DNA of 64,000 nucleotides from Lachancea thermotolerans CBS 6340 (Eukaryota; Ascomycota; Saccharomycetes; Saccharomycetales; Saccharomycetaceae): assembly GCF_000142805.1 (NCBI RefSeq), contig NC_013081.1, forward strand, positions 186,001 through 250,000, written 5' to 3'. The position numbers and the translations under genes were made by a program. Below, in pieces: positions 44,101-51,947 of this stretch (positions within the stretch are counted from its first letter, which is position 1; every line of letters begins with the position of its first letter). The notes below the pieces were generated by a model. That model saw only the letters and a list, made by a program, of their open reading frames with translations, was not told where the DNA came from and ran no database searches.

Positions 44101-46354
44101 TGTTGCCGTCAACGTTCCCCAAAGAGCTTAGTTTGCTTTTCAAAAACCTCAGTAAAATTCCGGTAAACTTAGGTGAAGTAGTTTCACTTGTCAAAAAAGA
44201 CTGAGCAACATGCAGCAAAGCCGAATCACGAAGCATTGCTTGATATAAAAAGTCAATTTCTGCTTCAACAATATCGTTGAAAGTTGGGCTGTCAATCTGC
44301 ATGAACATGATGGCGAAGTAATCCATTAACTCCCTGCCATCCTTAGTGGCGGATACAGGCAAGCTAGGAGCAGCAATGTCAAAGTGCTTTTTGTCTGTGA
44401 CCGTTTTCCCTTCAGGGCTTGAGAAGAATTGCAACCCAAGGATACACTCGTGAAACAGATCTTTGAATACTACAACTTCCTCATGAGAAAAGATCCGTGA
44501 CAGAGAAGTCCAAACTTTGGGATTCATTGTGGTATACTCGGTGGAAGGAGGGTTGAAAACTTTTAAGTCATGAATGATTGTCTTCAAGAAAGACATTAAT
44601 GTCCTGTATAGATAGAAGGCATCCTTCAATGGGTCGCTGTTAGGTGGAGAGGACAATAATATAGGGCTCTTAAATTTGATGTCAAACACATCTATGGTGG
44701 TATCCTCGTTGTCAGGTTCAGATTCTTCATCATTAGGTGAGGTTTCTGTGTGGCCTTCGACATTTTCTTCCATTTTAACATCTCCTTCAGCATCAGTTTC
44801 CTGTTTGAGCGGTTCTTTGACTCTTAACATCTCTCTTATGAAGTTCTCGGTCTCCTCATTTGCCTTTTCCAGTTCTTTCCTGAAGGTTGCAGATTTCTTC
44901 ATCTTTTCCTTCTCGTATTCCTCGTGATGTTTCATTAAGTTGTCATATTGGCGATTAAGGTTTCTGAACCGAGTAGTGTAAGCATCCACTATAACGATAA
45001 GTAGCTTTTTTGATCTCACGGAGTCATTCGGATTCTCTTTTCCCAGTTTCAGGACTCGTTCAACAAGATTTAAGAGAAGCTTGGCACTCATTATCTGTAC
45101 AGTGAGAGCCAAACTCTCATCAAGGAGAAATCCTGTGTACATTTTGATTGTTTTCTCAATGTCATCTAACTGCAGATCTCCTCTGACGTTGTGGACAAAG
45201 TCGGCCACAGTACTGTATGCAAGAGGCCGCAGCGTCTCATAAGAAGTAAACCCATTTCCAATTAGAACTTTCTCATCAAACAGAAGGTTTATTTTCGAGA
45301 GAAACAGCTTCTTGTAATTTGTTGAAAGAATATGTCTTGTCGCATGAAGCAGTTCTTTCCTGGCAGCCGAGAGTTCCGCGGGGCAGTCCTGCAGTAGCCT
45401 TAAAATAAGATCTGGAACAAATCCGACATAGTTCTGAAGATACTCCGCTGCATAACCACGAATAAAGACATATGCGAGGAAGGATGTTGCTTTAATTTGG
45501 GATAAAATGAAATCGCAGTACGCAGAACGATTTTTGATGTTGGGACTGACACTAATCCATCTTTTGCCCTGGGCCTCAAAGTCCTCTCTGGTTTTTCTCT
45601 GCGCGTCAGCCTCCATTGTCAAAAGTTCGATTACAAGAGGCATAAATTGTGGGAGGGAAGACGTAGTCAATTGCTTGTATGATGAATAAAGGGTTACCAT
45701 TGTGATTGGGCACTCTGATAGCACCTTGAAGGAAAACATCGAGCGTTTCAGTGGTTTTGAGGTAGCTGCCAAAGTGTCGCTGGACTGTACTGCTTCGCCG
45801 TTGCCTCGAGGGTCAAGCACTTCTGAAGTGTTATCAAGTCCCGTAAGATCTAAGGCACCATTATCACCAAGATCGTCGTTGAAGGTCTGACGTACAAGCT
45901 CTGGCATGTGTTTGTATATTTTCATGATCACGTCAATGAAGTCAGTTACGCGTTCCTGAAGCGCTGACTTGTATGATTTAAAGAATCCGGTGATGATCTT
46001 CATAGCCAGGACTCCATTTTCCTCGTTATCTTGCTGCAGAACAACAAGTAGTTTATCAAGGTATTTCACTGCGAAAGGTTCGAAAGCTTCATTCATAATA
46101 CATCTATTGAGCACTTCGAGTATTGAGTTTCTCAGCTTTTGTTGGGGTGACATGACATCTAGTGTATAGAGCGTCGATTCTAACCGCTCCATCAAAGCAG
46201 GCAGTATTGAGTTGAGGAATTTTTCATATTCTGCTGATGAACCTAGCGGCTCCACCATTTCACATATTTCAGAGATGGTGGACAGGCTCTTGGCTAAATC
46301 ATTATCCTCTCTCAGCCTGGAGGCCAGCCCCTCGATTCTTTCCAAGTATGACAT
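35189..46354 (-). CDS. TRA1: SAGA/NuA4 activator-binding subunit Tra1 (TRRAP)
   Basis: The 3,721-residue protein matches S. cerevisiae Tra1 (YHR099W, 3,744 aa), the large shared subunit of the SAGA and NuA4 histone acetyltransferases that binds acidic activators. About 2,500 residues of HEAT repeats come first, with an acidic Glu/Asp-rich insert at about 515-550. The FAT domain follows (about 2,600-3,150, including NIALSFEQIGLWDKAQQLYE). A PI3K-like domain comes next (about 3,300-3,600), lacking the catalytic motifs, as in all Tra1/TRRAP pseudokinases (FVRGTHSSYRRLTIRGHDGS, FRKQFSSQYAMFIFMTYMLA). A C-terminal FATC domain ends in MDQSFMPYF. The frame is intact over 11.2 kb with no intron. It is the longest gene in the window. 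Confidence 0.98.
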   Translation of the reverse strand: MSYLERIEGLASRLREDNDLAKSLSTISEICEMVEPLGSSAEYEKFLNSILPALMERLESTLYTLDVMSPQQKLRNSILEVLNRCIMNEAFEPFAVKYLDKLLVVLQQDNEENGVLAMKIITGFFKSYKSALQERVTDFIDVIMKIYKHMPELVRQTFNDDLGDNGALDLTGLDNTSEVLDPRGNGEAVQSSDTLAATSKPLKRSMFSFKVLSECPITMVTLYSSYKQLTTSSLPQFMPLVIELLTMEADAQRKTREDFEAQGKRWISVSPNIKNRSAYCDFILSQIKATSFLAYVFIRGYAAEYLQNYVGFVPDLILRLLQDCPAELSAARKELLHATRHILSTNYKKLFLSKINLLFDEKVLIGNGFTSYETLRPLAYSTVADFVHNVRGDLQLDDIEKTIKMYTGFLLDESLALTVQIMSAKLLLNLVERVLKLGKENPNDSVRSKKLLIVIVDAYTTRFRNLNRQYDNLMKHHEEYEKEKMKKSATFRKELEKANEETENFIREMLRVKEPLKQETDAEGDVKMEENVEGHTETSPNDEESEPDNEDTTIDVFDIKFKSPILLSSPPNSDPLKDAFYLYRTLMSFLKTIIHDLKVFNPPSTEYTTMNPKVWTSLSRIFSHEEVVVFKDLFHECILGLQFFSSPEGKTVTDKKHFDIAAPSLPVSATKDGRELMDYFAIMFMQIDSPTFNDIVEAEIDFLYQAMLRDSALLHVAQSFLTSETTSPKFTGILLRFLKSKLSSLGNVDGNKSNILIRLFKLSFMSVNLFPITNEIVLLPHLNDLILDSLKFSTTAEEPLVYLYLIRTLFRSIGGGRFENLYRSIKPILQVLLQSLNRMILTARRPHERDLYVELCLTVPVRLSVLAPYLSYLMKPLVFALQGFPELTTQGLRTLELCIDNLTAEYFDPIIEPVVEDVIRSLFKLLKPQPFNHQISHTAVRILGKLGGRNRRFLKPHSDLRIAEELDIPVNATFRILGINDEVPLSITPGVRSALDILQDYRGEAFYKKSAYNYLKSILQLFLKPSLAIPENYEEWIGGALKVLAQEVVKPPVSQDTEDEKIRDKRLLNSQEMLLAKILEAVIFSASIEELKSEANDLFQNVVNHFCFLQLNNALNKKMGETEKFSLDVKLPKVSIDTNIILDAISEGLSSYMEESRNISVSAVKQIFGTSERIYGSELSLKYSFIPLLVEKFIHQCYDEAYFKKSSGVLGIQTMIEEVNIPVSFLKSYQFDLIAGLLFVLIDTPLEAPGIIRERARKLIISILASTCKNITEESLNEKGLQNTLIDIVCELSNANEAVRSACQDALSTVSEVSGIPIVKLMSHSKNFLLSPIFAKPLRALPFPMQIGNVDAIIYCLSLQGSFLEFNEELYRLLHEAIALVDAEDESLASAQRVTEYQTAEQLVQLRVVCIKLLSLALKNEEFASAQQGATRIRILAVFFKTMLKTSPKIIEATYQGLKSVLAENSKLPKELLQNGLKPMLMNLSDHQKLTVSGLEALAKLLELLIAYFKVEIGKKLLDHLDAWCRVEVLDMLFGKDLKEQTPTKIIYGIINIFHLLPPQADIFLNDLLLKVMLVEKKLRLQLDSPFREPMAKYLNRFHSSVTSYFKNNLGSRDLVLLMCSIIQRPEANNLRQDFEQELNNFYDYYMTGISSNKVRVVSFFANVVEIFYSLERVKGDAWLVNNGSFLYKLRSMLKLTLDIVEENDFHFDFLQLSQATGKVQDLHTRYLELNGNNPAKLFEFLEFAFTSGLKPSQSILSFIEKSVITTSEVETKKLYLHHALLFATSDKPFPATVFVLKNIVNSTLVYEGLTHKSLNRLIKEDDGTQPPWLGLLCSKIWKGSSTILDSFAAGEYDTFRFELLQLSSVFTEYAADLDPAIRKDIIRFCWNFIKLEDALVKQGAYMVTAYFIAKFEFPVKIVTQVFVALLRTSQIESRYMVKRSLDLLAPVMHERMASADPPNAWINWVRRVLSENNASQNSTLYQLLINHPDEFFESRELFIASVINFVGKLTLMTNPNLENQTLVIDLAELILKWEKKAKESDGGDDSVDGNETKEIKQQETFGQREAFVTYLVRYVCVSNHRTSETELGFRTLKVLSEILSENYWPDVTVKLNFFEKFLVQHDLSSSNVSFYCVNALDVLDVILRNKSASWIVSNLVLIQSLLDKCLRSDHHDIQEALQKVLGKVLSAIKHTEESSLESDTETPSKLLLNTLISIITEDLQGTSSVAAGVMLTWTLFMHFPQYVDSLLPSIMKTFSKLCKDHLATSQPKDPATLEESRITTKLLEKVLYLLSMKVALLGDARRPFLSTVALLIDRSMDQNFLKKVIMIARTWVFTNEIFPTVKEKAAILTKMLAFEVRGEPKLSRQFYEIILELFENKDFNNSEITVRMEQPFLVGTRVDDIYIRKRLMAILDESLERDIKERLYYVIRDQNWEFIADYPWLNQALQLLYGAFDKDFSLDLRGAYQLDQLGTALAEITIEKSDTEHEESPLHGLLERHKEFASNFSQVTCNDLVGPLIDIFYRSPQAIHAAWINVFGAAYQSIPKNEKFGFVRSLVTLLSKDYHARQLNVRSNVVSTLLDSISETDSLELPPHLIKYLATSYNSWYQSIKILESLEESASLENAKIIETNEDALLELYVNLQEEDMFYGLWRRRAKYTETNIALSFEQIGLWDKAQQLYEAAQVKARSGALPYSESEYSAWEDNWIMCAEKLQHWDVLTELAKHEGFTDLLLECGWRVADWSADREALEQSVKSVMDVPTPRRQIFETFLALQNFAETKKGDQEVKRLCDEGIQLSLHAWASMPERFTPAHKFLLHSFQQYMEFLEATQVYANLASTSIQNLDTKAQEVKRVLQAWRDRLPNIWDDINMWNDLITWRQHAFQVINNAYLPLVPALQQASNNSNVNTHAYRGYHEIAWVINRFAHVARKHNMPDVCISQLARIYTLPNIEIQEAFLKLREQAKCHYQNMNELTTGLDVISNTNLVYFGTVQKAEFFTLKGMFLSKLRAHDEANQAFATAVQIDLNLAKAWAQWGFFNDRRLSEEPQNISFANNAISCYLQAAGLYNNSKTRKLLCRILWLIGIEDSTGTLAGAFESFRGEIPVWYWITFIPQLLTSLSHKEANMVRQILIRIAKSYPQALHFQLRTTKEDFSVIQRQTMVAMGNSRLPNNKSPATASGTRQPWEYLDELNGILKTAYPLLALSLESLVDQINQKFKTTSDEDLFRLINVLLIDATYNYNRLPFPRENPLLPASTETNLVRFSENLLPPHISVKFNADFIDSKPNFEEYIKRLRYWRNRLENKLDRAPKIENMEKWCPHLSNFHHQKFEDIEIPGQYLLNKDSNAHFVKISRFLPHVEFVRGTHSSYRRLTIRGHDGSLHSFAVQYPAVRHSRREERMFQLFRLFNETLSKNVQTRRRNVQFTLPISVPLSPQVRIMNDSSSNTTMHNLYDEYCDKKGIDRGAIQDFVCQQLDAAYDKVLPPPEITAVKVEIFSSIQSMFLPSSVMKNYFTGLFTQFEDFWLFRKQFSSQYAMFIFMTYMLAINNRAPHKISIDQVSGNVFTLEMLPARYPYERVKQTAKNFEADIPPDSPVFHNNEAVPFRLTPNIQKLIGESALEGILSVNIFLVARALLEPDHELNTYLSLFIRDEVISWYSNLHRSIVEDPQLREIVRTNVDLITRKTAQLGHLSSKPSVVTQYVLEAISAAVSPRNLAKMDQSFMPYF

Positions 46355-47319
46355 TTGTCTCAGCAGCTAATTGGGAAGAAACTACCAATGCTAGGAGCAC
46401 GGACTCAATTGCCTAGTGTTCGCCTGTTTGTGATGACTAGCTCTTTAGCAGAGCGAATTCTATTTTTTTGATGTTCAAATCTTCTATAGTCTAGGAAATA
46501 TATCTAGTCACGTGAGTATTTTCCTATTCGGGAAAGAAATGAAACCACACTCGGGCGTGTGACATCTGGCAAACAGATGCAAACTTGGGAACCTTTTTTC
46601 ATGGTGGAAACAATTGAGCACAGTGCTTGTGATCTTCAGCGCCAAGATGCTTCTGAATACTGTAGTGAGCCGGTTTTTTTATTAACATTTAACAAGAACG
46701 CCGTGTTATCCTTTCGCAAGCACAAACTCGCCACCAAGCCGCACCGATAATTTTTGAGTTTGCTGGTGTGTTGTTTTGGTTCCCCTAATTTAATATGTGA
46801 CCTCGAGTTCAGCTATCGGTTCTTAGTCGTAGTGTATTTCATAAAAAACCGTATCATTCTCAGAGCCAGTTAAAAGACATTTTCAAATCGTAGAAAGAAT
46901 GTCTGAAGCGCGAAATAACCTTGAATATATGTTAACTCATGCATCAAGAGATGTGGAGCTTGCGCTATGAGATGTTGAGAGGTTGCGTGTAAAATAGTCG
47001 ATGCCCGCTCAAGAGGACCTGTTGATGCTCCAATGCATACTTTCTAATGCGTTATTTGAAAAGTCCCAAACTGAGATTGGTTGAAAATTCGTCACATATA
47101 ATATTTTGGAACATCAACGCTGGAGGCTGTGTCGAATGGGGTTATGTGTACGTAGCCGCTAGAGAAGAAGTTTAGGTTCGTTCGTTTCTAGTTACAACTG
47201 GCTCGCATATCCCGCTTGTCAGCATGCAGAATGCAGGCGACGCATCACGGCGTTCTCGCCGTTTAAAAAAGGCTAATTTATGATGTAAGCACCGGATTTG
47301 AGTATAGGTCGTTAAATAA
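46355..47319. other. Intergenic region TRA1 to GIT1-like gene
   Basis: About 965 bases hold the TRA1 promoter and the 3' flank of the permease gene. A CACGTG E-box lies at 46510-46515. A 23-codon open frame at 46899-46970 has a purine-rich context before its ATG but no recognisable product. I see no other gene, tRNA or repeat. Confidence 0.5.
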
Positions 47320-48822
47320 TCATACAGATATTTCGCGCGTAATAATTTCGGGATTTAAATCTTTGTTTAGAGAATCAGCGGTCTCATCAGCATCACTGTT
47401 TTTGTTCTCGAGACGATCTTCGGTATCGAATCCCATAGTACCAGACCATCCATGCTTTACCAGAAAGTTGTGGAAATTGATATCTTGCTCCATAAGGTCG
47501 CTCTCCAGTAGGTGAGGAATCAGTAGCCATGTCGCAATGATGCCGGCAACTCCGCAAAGGGCTGCAATAATGAATACCCAGCGGATTCCCAAGCGATCCT
47601 TGATGGGAGTAAAGCACTCTGTTCCTACGACTGCGCCAACTTTTCCTATAGCAGCACTCAAGCCGTAGCAAGTACCGCGAACGGCTGTGGGGAAAGACTC
47701 GCTGGAAACCAACCCAAGCATATCACCGGGCCCCGCGTTTGCTAGCCCATTCATCAAACCATAGAATATAATGAACAGGGCCGTTATTTTTGAGATCTTG
47801 TCCCAGGCGCAACCAATGATAAGCCCGAAAACCAAGTATCCGCTGAAGCCAAACATCAGCGTGTACTTGCGTCCAATCCTGTCGCACAGCCACGCACCTA
47901 CAAAGCAGCCTGGTACCGCGATGATTCCAAGCAACAAATTCCATTCAGCAATTGTTTTCAGGTCATTGCCGTTCTTTATAACCAGGCTGATAATGGTTCC
48001 GCTGAACAAACTGTTGCTGAAGGCAACAAAGTCGTAACAGAACCATACAAAACACCTTCCAAGAAGTCTCTTCCAAGTGTATTTAATGGTGAGCCAATAG
48101 GGAATTTGTGATTTGAACTGGCCTTTCTGGAAAAGTGTGTTAGTGCTGGTCTTCCAGCGGAAGTAAAACACGCTCAGAGGCCAAAAGCAACCAAGTGCGA
48201 ACATGACTCTCCAGAGAGCATTCAGGTGATTTTTTCCGCAAATCGAAAACACGATGAGAAAGATAATGTTGGCAAAAGGGCCTCCCAACGATAGGGGAAG
48301 GTTAGTGACCATAACCATGATCCCGCCACGTTTTTTCTCGCTATGCTCATTCGCTGCCTCGTTCGCACTCACCGAGCAACAGGGATATTCAGCACCTATC
48401 CCAAACCCGGTCACTCCTCTCATCACAGTTAACATCCAAAACATCCCGCTTACCGTTTTACCGTGCGATGCTGCACAAAGTGCTGAACCGCCCACCAGCA
48501 TCAGAGTTGCCACCAGAATCGCCCATTTCCGACCCATATAGTCACAAGCGACACCTATGGTAACCTGTCCTAAAATTGTTCCAACCAATGAAGCGTTTGA
48601 GACTCGTGTGGAAACGTCACCGTTGTATGCGTGTTTGCCGTACTCTAGTGGAAAAACTTTATTAAGCATAGACATAACGTTGTTTTGGTAGCCATCTGAA
48701 ATTAAAGCAAAGCCCGCAGCGACAATCATAAATGTATTGTACAGGCGTTTCTCTCTCGAAGTGTTGACGCGCATCTTTCTGGCGTCGGCATCGTACGTAA
48801 CATATCTGTTAGTTTCACTCAT
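47320..48822 (-). CDS. GIT1: Glycerophosphoinositol permease of the Git1 group (MFS)
   Basis: The ATG at 48820-48822 gives 500 residues; the frame is open further upstream but homology starts here (MSETNRYVTYDADARKMRVN). Twelve hydrophobic helices and MFS signatures are visible: FALISDGYQNNVMSMLNKVF (helix 1), GQVTIGVACDYMGRKWAILV (loop 2-3), VTGFGIGAEYPCCSVSANEA (helix 4) and GAWLCDRIGRKYTLMFGFSG (loop 8-9). Similarity to S. cerevisiae Git1 (YCR098C, 518 aa) is strong throughout, including the tail LLESDLMEQDINFHNFLVKH. Git1 imports glycerophosphoinositol and glycerophosphocholine and is induced by low phosphate and inositol. The exact substrate here is inferred. It sits between TRA1 and YPS7, in neither S. 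cerevisiae counterpart region. Confidence 0.85.
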   Translation of the reverse strand: MSETNRYVTYDADARKMRVNTSREKRLYNTFMIVAAGFALISDGYQNNVMSMLNKVFPLEYGKHAYNGDVSTRVSNASLVGTILGQVTIGVACDYMGRKWAILVATLMLVGGSALCAASHGKTVSGMFWMLTVMRGVTGFGIGAEYPCCSVSANEAANEHSEKKRGGIMVMVTNLPLSLGGPFANIIFLIVFSICGKNHLNALWRVMFALGCFWPLSVFYFRWKTSTNTLFQKGQFKSQIPYWLTIKYTWKRLLGRCFVWFCYDFVAFSNSLFSGTIISLVIKNGNDLKTIAEWNLLLGIIAVPGCFVGAWLCDRIGRKYTLMFGFSGYLVFGLIIGCAWDKISKITALFIIFYGLMNGLANAGPGDMLGLVSSESFPTAVRGTCYGLSAAIGKVGAVVGTECFTPIKDRLGIRWVFIIAALCGVAGIIATWLLIPHLLESDLMEQDINFHNFLVKHGWSGTMGFDTEDRLENKNSDADETADSLNKDLNPEIITREISV

Positions 48823-49802
48823 TGGGAAAGTATGAACCGCTTGGTACTGTTTGATGTCAAGGACACACCAGTTTATGTCGCGATCAAGAGCTGTTCTTAT
48901 ATTCCAGTCTCCTGGAGCCACCTCAATAAGTCAGAGCCCATGTGCGGCAAGATGATTGACAAGCGCTCAAGGTTTATATGAGGAGGCATGCACATGCATG
49001 ACAGGCTTCGAATTTAGTTCAGTTCGAAACTTTTTTAATTGCCAAGAGCGCTTAGTGTTTTCGTAAAGACACCGCGTGGCCGCTTGGCTGCTTAAGGGGA
49101 GGACACGTTCCTCAATGTGTAATATATTGTGACACATTTATTAATAGGCGCCATGTGCAAAAAAACTAAAGCATGCTCCAGGGGAGGTTCGAACTCTCGA
49201 CCTTCAGATTATGAGACTGACGCTCTTCCGACTGAGCTACTGAAGCTTTGCTATGATAACTGGCTCATTAACAATACTATATCCTTTCATTAAACGCATG
49301 ACTGAACTCAGGCAAAGCGTGGTGCGGCTGTTCCACCCATCGTCCTGACTATGTCAAGGTTCAGGCGCGTTGAAAGTACGCCTGATCCCGGATGCTTTCC
49401 GGGAGTTAGCTTATGTTCCAAAACAAGCAGAGCGAGGCCTTTTTTTCTGAACCAATTTGCTTAGCTTTTCTCAGGCTCTGAACCATGTGGATTTCTTATG
49501 CTAATGTCCCGCGAGGTTGTTTACCACATGCGTGAAAGTTGTTCTGTTAAAGCTCCTTCTCTGACAAAATACATGACTCAGCGTACACGTAGAGCTACGA
49601 TATTCAGCGTGATTCTCTCGAAGTTAATCTTTTAACAAATAAATTAAAATGCCCAGTCGTCGTCTGAATAATTGTGAAAATGGAAAAACAAAGCTAGCTC
49701 ATCTCTCCTTGAGTACGGAACATTGGGCAGATAGATGTTCAAAGAATAAGAAAAATCTTTGAACACACTAGCCACTACATACCAACCCTGAATCGCAACA
49801 GG
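48823..49802. other. Intergenic region GIT1-like gene to YPS7, with tRNA-Met
   Basis: The first 330 bases are the promoter of the permease gene. They hold CATGTG at 48939-48944 and CACATG at 48991-48996, cores of the inositol-responsive element bound by Ino2-Ino4. A tRNA-Met gene lies at 49174-49246. The last 550 bases are the YPS7 promoter, with an A+T-rich stretch at about 49625-49765. No LTR remnant is evident. Confidence 0.5.
49174..49246 (-). tRNA. Elongator tRNA-Met(CAT)
   Basis: On the minus strand a 73-nt gene nearly identical to S. cerevisiae elongator tRNA-Met: acceptor GCTTCAG/CTGGAGC, anticodon loop CTCATAA with anticodon CAT, T-arm GAGAG-TTCGAAC-CTCCC, discriminator A. It lacks initiator features (it begins GCTTCAG and has the TTCGAAC T-loop). 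T-rich sequence follows at its 3' side (on the minus strand, from 49170 downward). Confidence 0.95.
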
Positions 49803-51593
49803 ATGCTGATTTTTGCAGTCTTTGTGTTCGCGGTAGCCCTTGTACGAGGCGCATCACAGAGCTCGTCAGAAAATTCCATTGATTCGTTTCCAGTATTAAC
49901 TGCGAATAGAGACCGTGCAGGCCTATACTATGTTAATGCGTCTTTCGGTACCCCGGGCCAGTCTCAAAAGCTAAGGATAGACTTGGTGCAGCCTTATATG
50001 TGGGTCTTTAGTGAGGACATGCGGCAAGCTCGCCAGAATAGAAGCGCTAGAGCCAAAGCGGAGACATACTACAACGCAAGCAAAAGCTCAACACATGAAA
50101 AACTCAATGGCGACAAGATATGGAGCATGCATTTCATGGACCACATTGCATTTAACGGAACAACAGTCATGGACGAAGTGAGCTTCATGTGGTCCTCTAC
50201 TTCTTCGAGCTCGGACGTTGCTACTGGGGATTCCAACACGACACAGGACTTTTCTTCAGCTAATACTAGCCGCATCAGTGATAAAAGCTTTTCGTTTTTG
50301 AGCGCAAATGAAGTAGCTGCTTACATACAGCAAGGCGCTTTGGGGCTTGCAGGGAGAGCAGCTCAGACCGGTTATGACAACGACAGCTCGGATTTTGACA
50401 GTTCCTACGTTTTGTTGGATCGGCTGGTTGATGAGAGCCTAATTTACACCTCTTCGTTTTCGATGTGGATGGGTGCAGACACACGAGATCCCCTCGAGTC
50501 TCCAGAACCATCAAATGGATGCGGCAAGGTAATTTTTGGCGCTGTTGACACCTCTTTATATACAGGCGATTTTGTGAAGTTTGATACTATCCCCTTTCAC
50601 AATGCTCGCACAGGTGAAACGTCAAGGGGATATCCCATAATACCTCTGACTAAGGTGAACGTACAATCCAAATCCGGTGAAACCAAAAATATGACGTCGG
50701 ATTCCTTTTTGGAGCCTGTGCTGATTGACTCGCGGTTCCGTTACAATTACTTGCCGTTAGAAATCATTGTTCAAATAGCCATGCAAGCTAACGCGTACTA
50801 CGTGGAGTCACTTAATCGTTGGCTGTTGGCCTGCGATGTTGGAAGGCTGGGTGCATCTATCATTTTCGAGTTTGGAAACCTCAGTATAAACGTGCCGTTA
50901 AATAACTTGATGGGTCCCACGTTTGATTCTGACACTAACGGCACTCTTCATTTTTCAAACAAACAGCAAGCGTGTGAGCTGAAACTTCTTCCTAGCACTG
51001 CATCAGGATTTAATGTATTAGGAGGCGCTTTTATCAAAAATGTCTACATGGCCGCAGAATTGGAAAGTAACCAAGTTGCTTTGGCCCAGGCACAAAAGGT
51101 TTCAAGTGTTACTACTACAAGTAGCACGGCAGAGCTATCGCCAACGCCAACGTCCTCTAAAAGCGAAGAAGGGGGTGATGACGCAGCGAGCCACCTCTCC
51201 TACTTCAACTTGAAGCCTGCTAAGACAATATCTGCTATCAAGTCCGGAATGATTCCTTTCGCAACAACCAACAACTTGACGTCTTTTCAAACTATGATGT
51301 TAAGCGACAAAGCTACAATGTCAACCTCTCCTAATACGAGGCTTTTCAATCAATTTACTGCCACTATATCATCAGATGGAGTGATTTTCACGGGTAGGTC
51401 ATTCTATAATACTACCAATGACGTTTCAGTATCATCCACTACCTCGGCTTCCTTCGCGCTCTCTGAAACAACAAGCAAGTCTAATGCAGCTCGGACAAAC
51501 TTCCCTCTTCAAAGTGTTGGGGGGTCTGGCTTGAGCATGCATTTCTACTCAGTCACTGTTTTACTAATTTCAGCTGCTATTTTCGCATTGTGA
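49803..51593 (+). CDS. YPS7: GPI-anchored yapsin-type aspartyl protease homologue Yps7
   Basis: The 596-residue protein has a signal peptide (MLIFAVFVFAVALVRGAS), a two-lobed pepsin-like domain (about 40-430), a Ser/Thr-rich stalk (about 430-560) with NxS/T sites, and a C-terminal GPI signal (GGSGLSMHFYSVTVLLISAAIFAL in part: polar spacer, then a hydrophobic end). The first active-site motif, expected DTGSSDLWV, reads DLVQPYMWV; the second, expected DSG, reads IDSRFRYNYLP. Both Asp are kept but the flanking Thr-Gly and Gly are lost, so activity is doubtful. Yps7 (YDR349C, 596 aa) is the divergent yapsin of S. cerevisiae, and the neighbouring PAL gene (YDR348C) supports the call. It probably acts in cell wall maintenance. 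I do not know of proven proteolysis by Yps7. Confidence 0.9.
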   Translation: MLIFAVFVFAVALVRGASQSSSENSIDSFPVLTANRDRAGLYYVNASFGTPGQSQKLRIDLVQPYMWVFSEDMRQARQNRSARAKAETYYNASKSSTHEKLNGDKIWSMHFMDHIAFNGTTVMDEVSFMWSSTSSSSDVATGDSNTTQDFSSANTSRISDKSFSFLSANEVAAYIQQGALGLAGRAAQTGYDNDSSDFDSSYVLLDRLVDESLIYTSSFSMWMGADTRDPLESPEPSNGCGKVIFGAVDTSLYTGDFVKFDTIPFHNARTGETSRGYPIIPLTKVNVQSKSGETKNMTSDSFLEPVLIDSRFRYNYLPLEIIVQIAMQANAYYVESLNRWLLACDVGRLGASIIFEFGNLSINVPLNNLMGPTFDSDTNGTLHFSNKQQACELKLLPSTASGFNVLGGAFIKNVYMAAELESNQVALAQAQKVSSVTTTSSTAELSPTPTSSKSEEGGDDAASHLSYFNLKPAKTISAIKSGMIPFATTNNLTSFQTMMLSDKATMSTSPNTRLFNQFTATISSDGVIFTGRSFYNTTNDVSVSSTTSASFALSETTSKSNAARTNFPLQSVGGSGLSMHFYSVTVLLISAAIFAL

Positions 51594-51947
51594 TTATCGC
51601 AAAACATCAAGGCATGTTTTGGCTCACTGGGGATATACTATATCATTACCGGCAAGCTAAAACTTCATCATCTTAAGGAACCATACATGAACTCTTCAAC
51701 GAGATTCAAATTAAAAAAATAAGGGAATCCGAGGAACCTGTTATAATAAAACATACAAATATACTATATATAGATTAAATGACAAGGTAACATAGATTTA
51801 GCTCAAGTTATGTGTTTGATCCAGTGTATAGGGCAAGTCAGAAGATGTGCCCGCGTCTCATAGTCACATGACTGGCCATTGTTGAATATGATATTTCTGT
51901 TTACTTCATCACCAAAAAGACACCAACATTTATCAAAGTAAGACCGC
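51594..51947. other. Intergenic region YPS7-SFB3
   Basis: This 354-base A+T-rich stretch holds the YPS7 terminator and the SFB3 promoter. A run of alternating ATATACTATATATAG lies at about 51760-51775. No gene is seen. Confidence 0.5.

Noticed and set aside
46500-46560. A possible centromere start (TCACGTG with flanking A+T-rich DNA)
   Set aside because: A CACGTG box is present but no A+T-rich element of about 80 bases and no CDEIII-like TTCCGAA core at the right distance follow.
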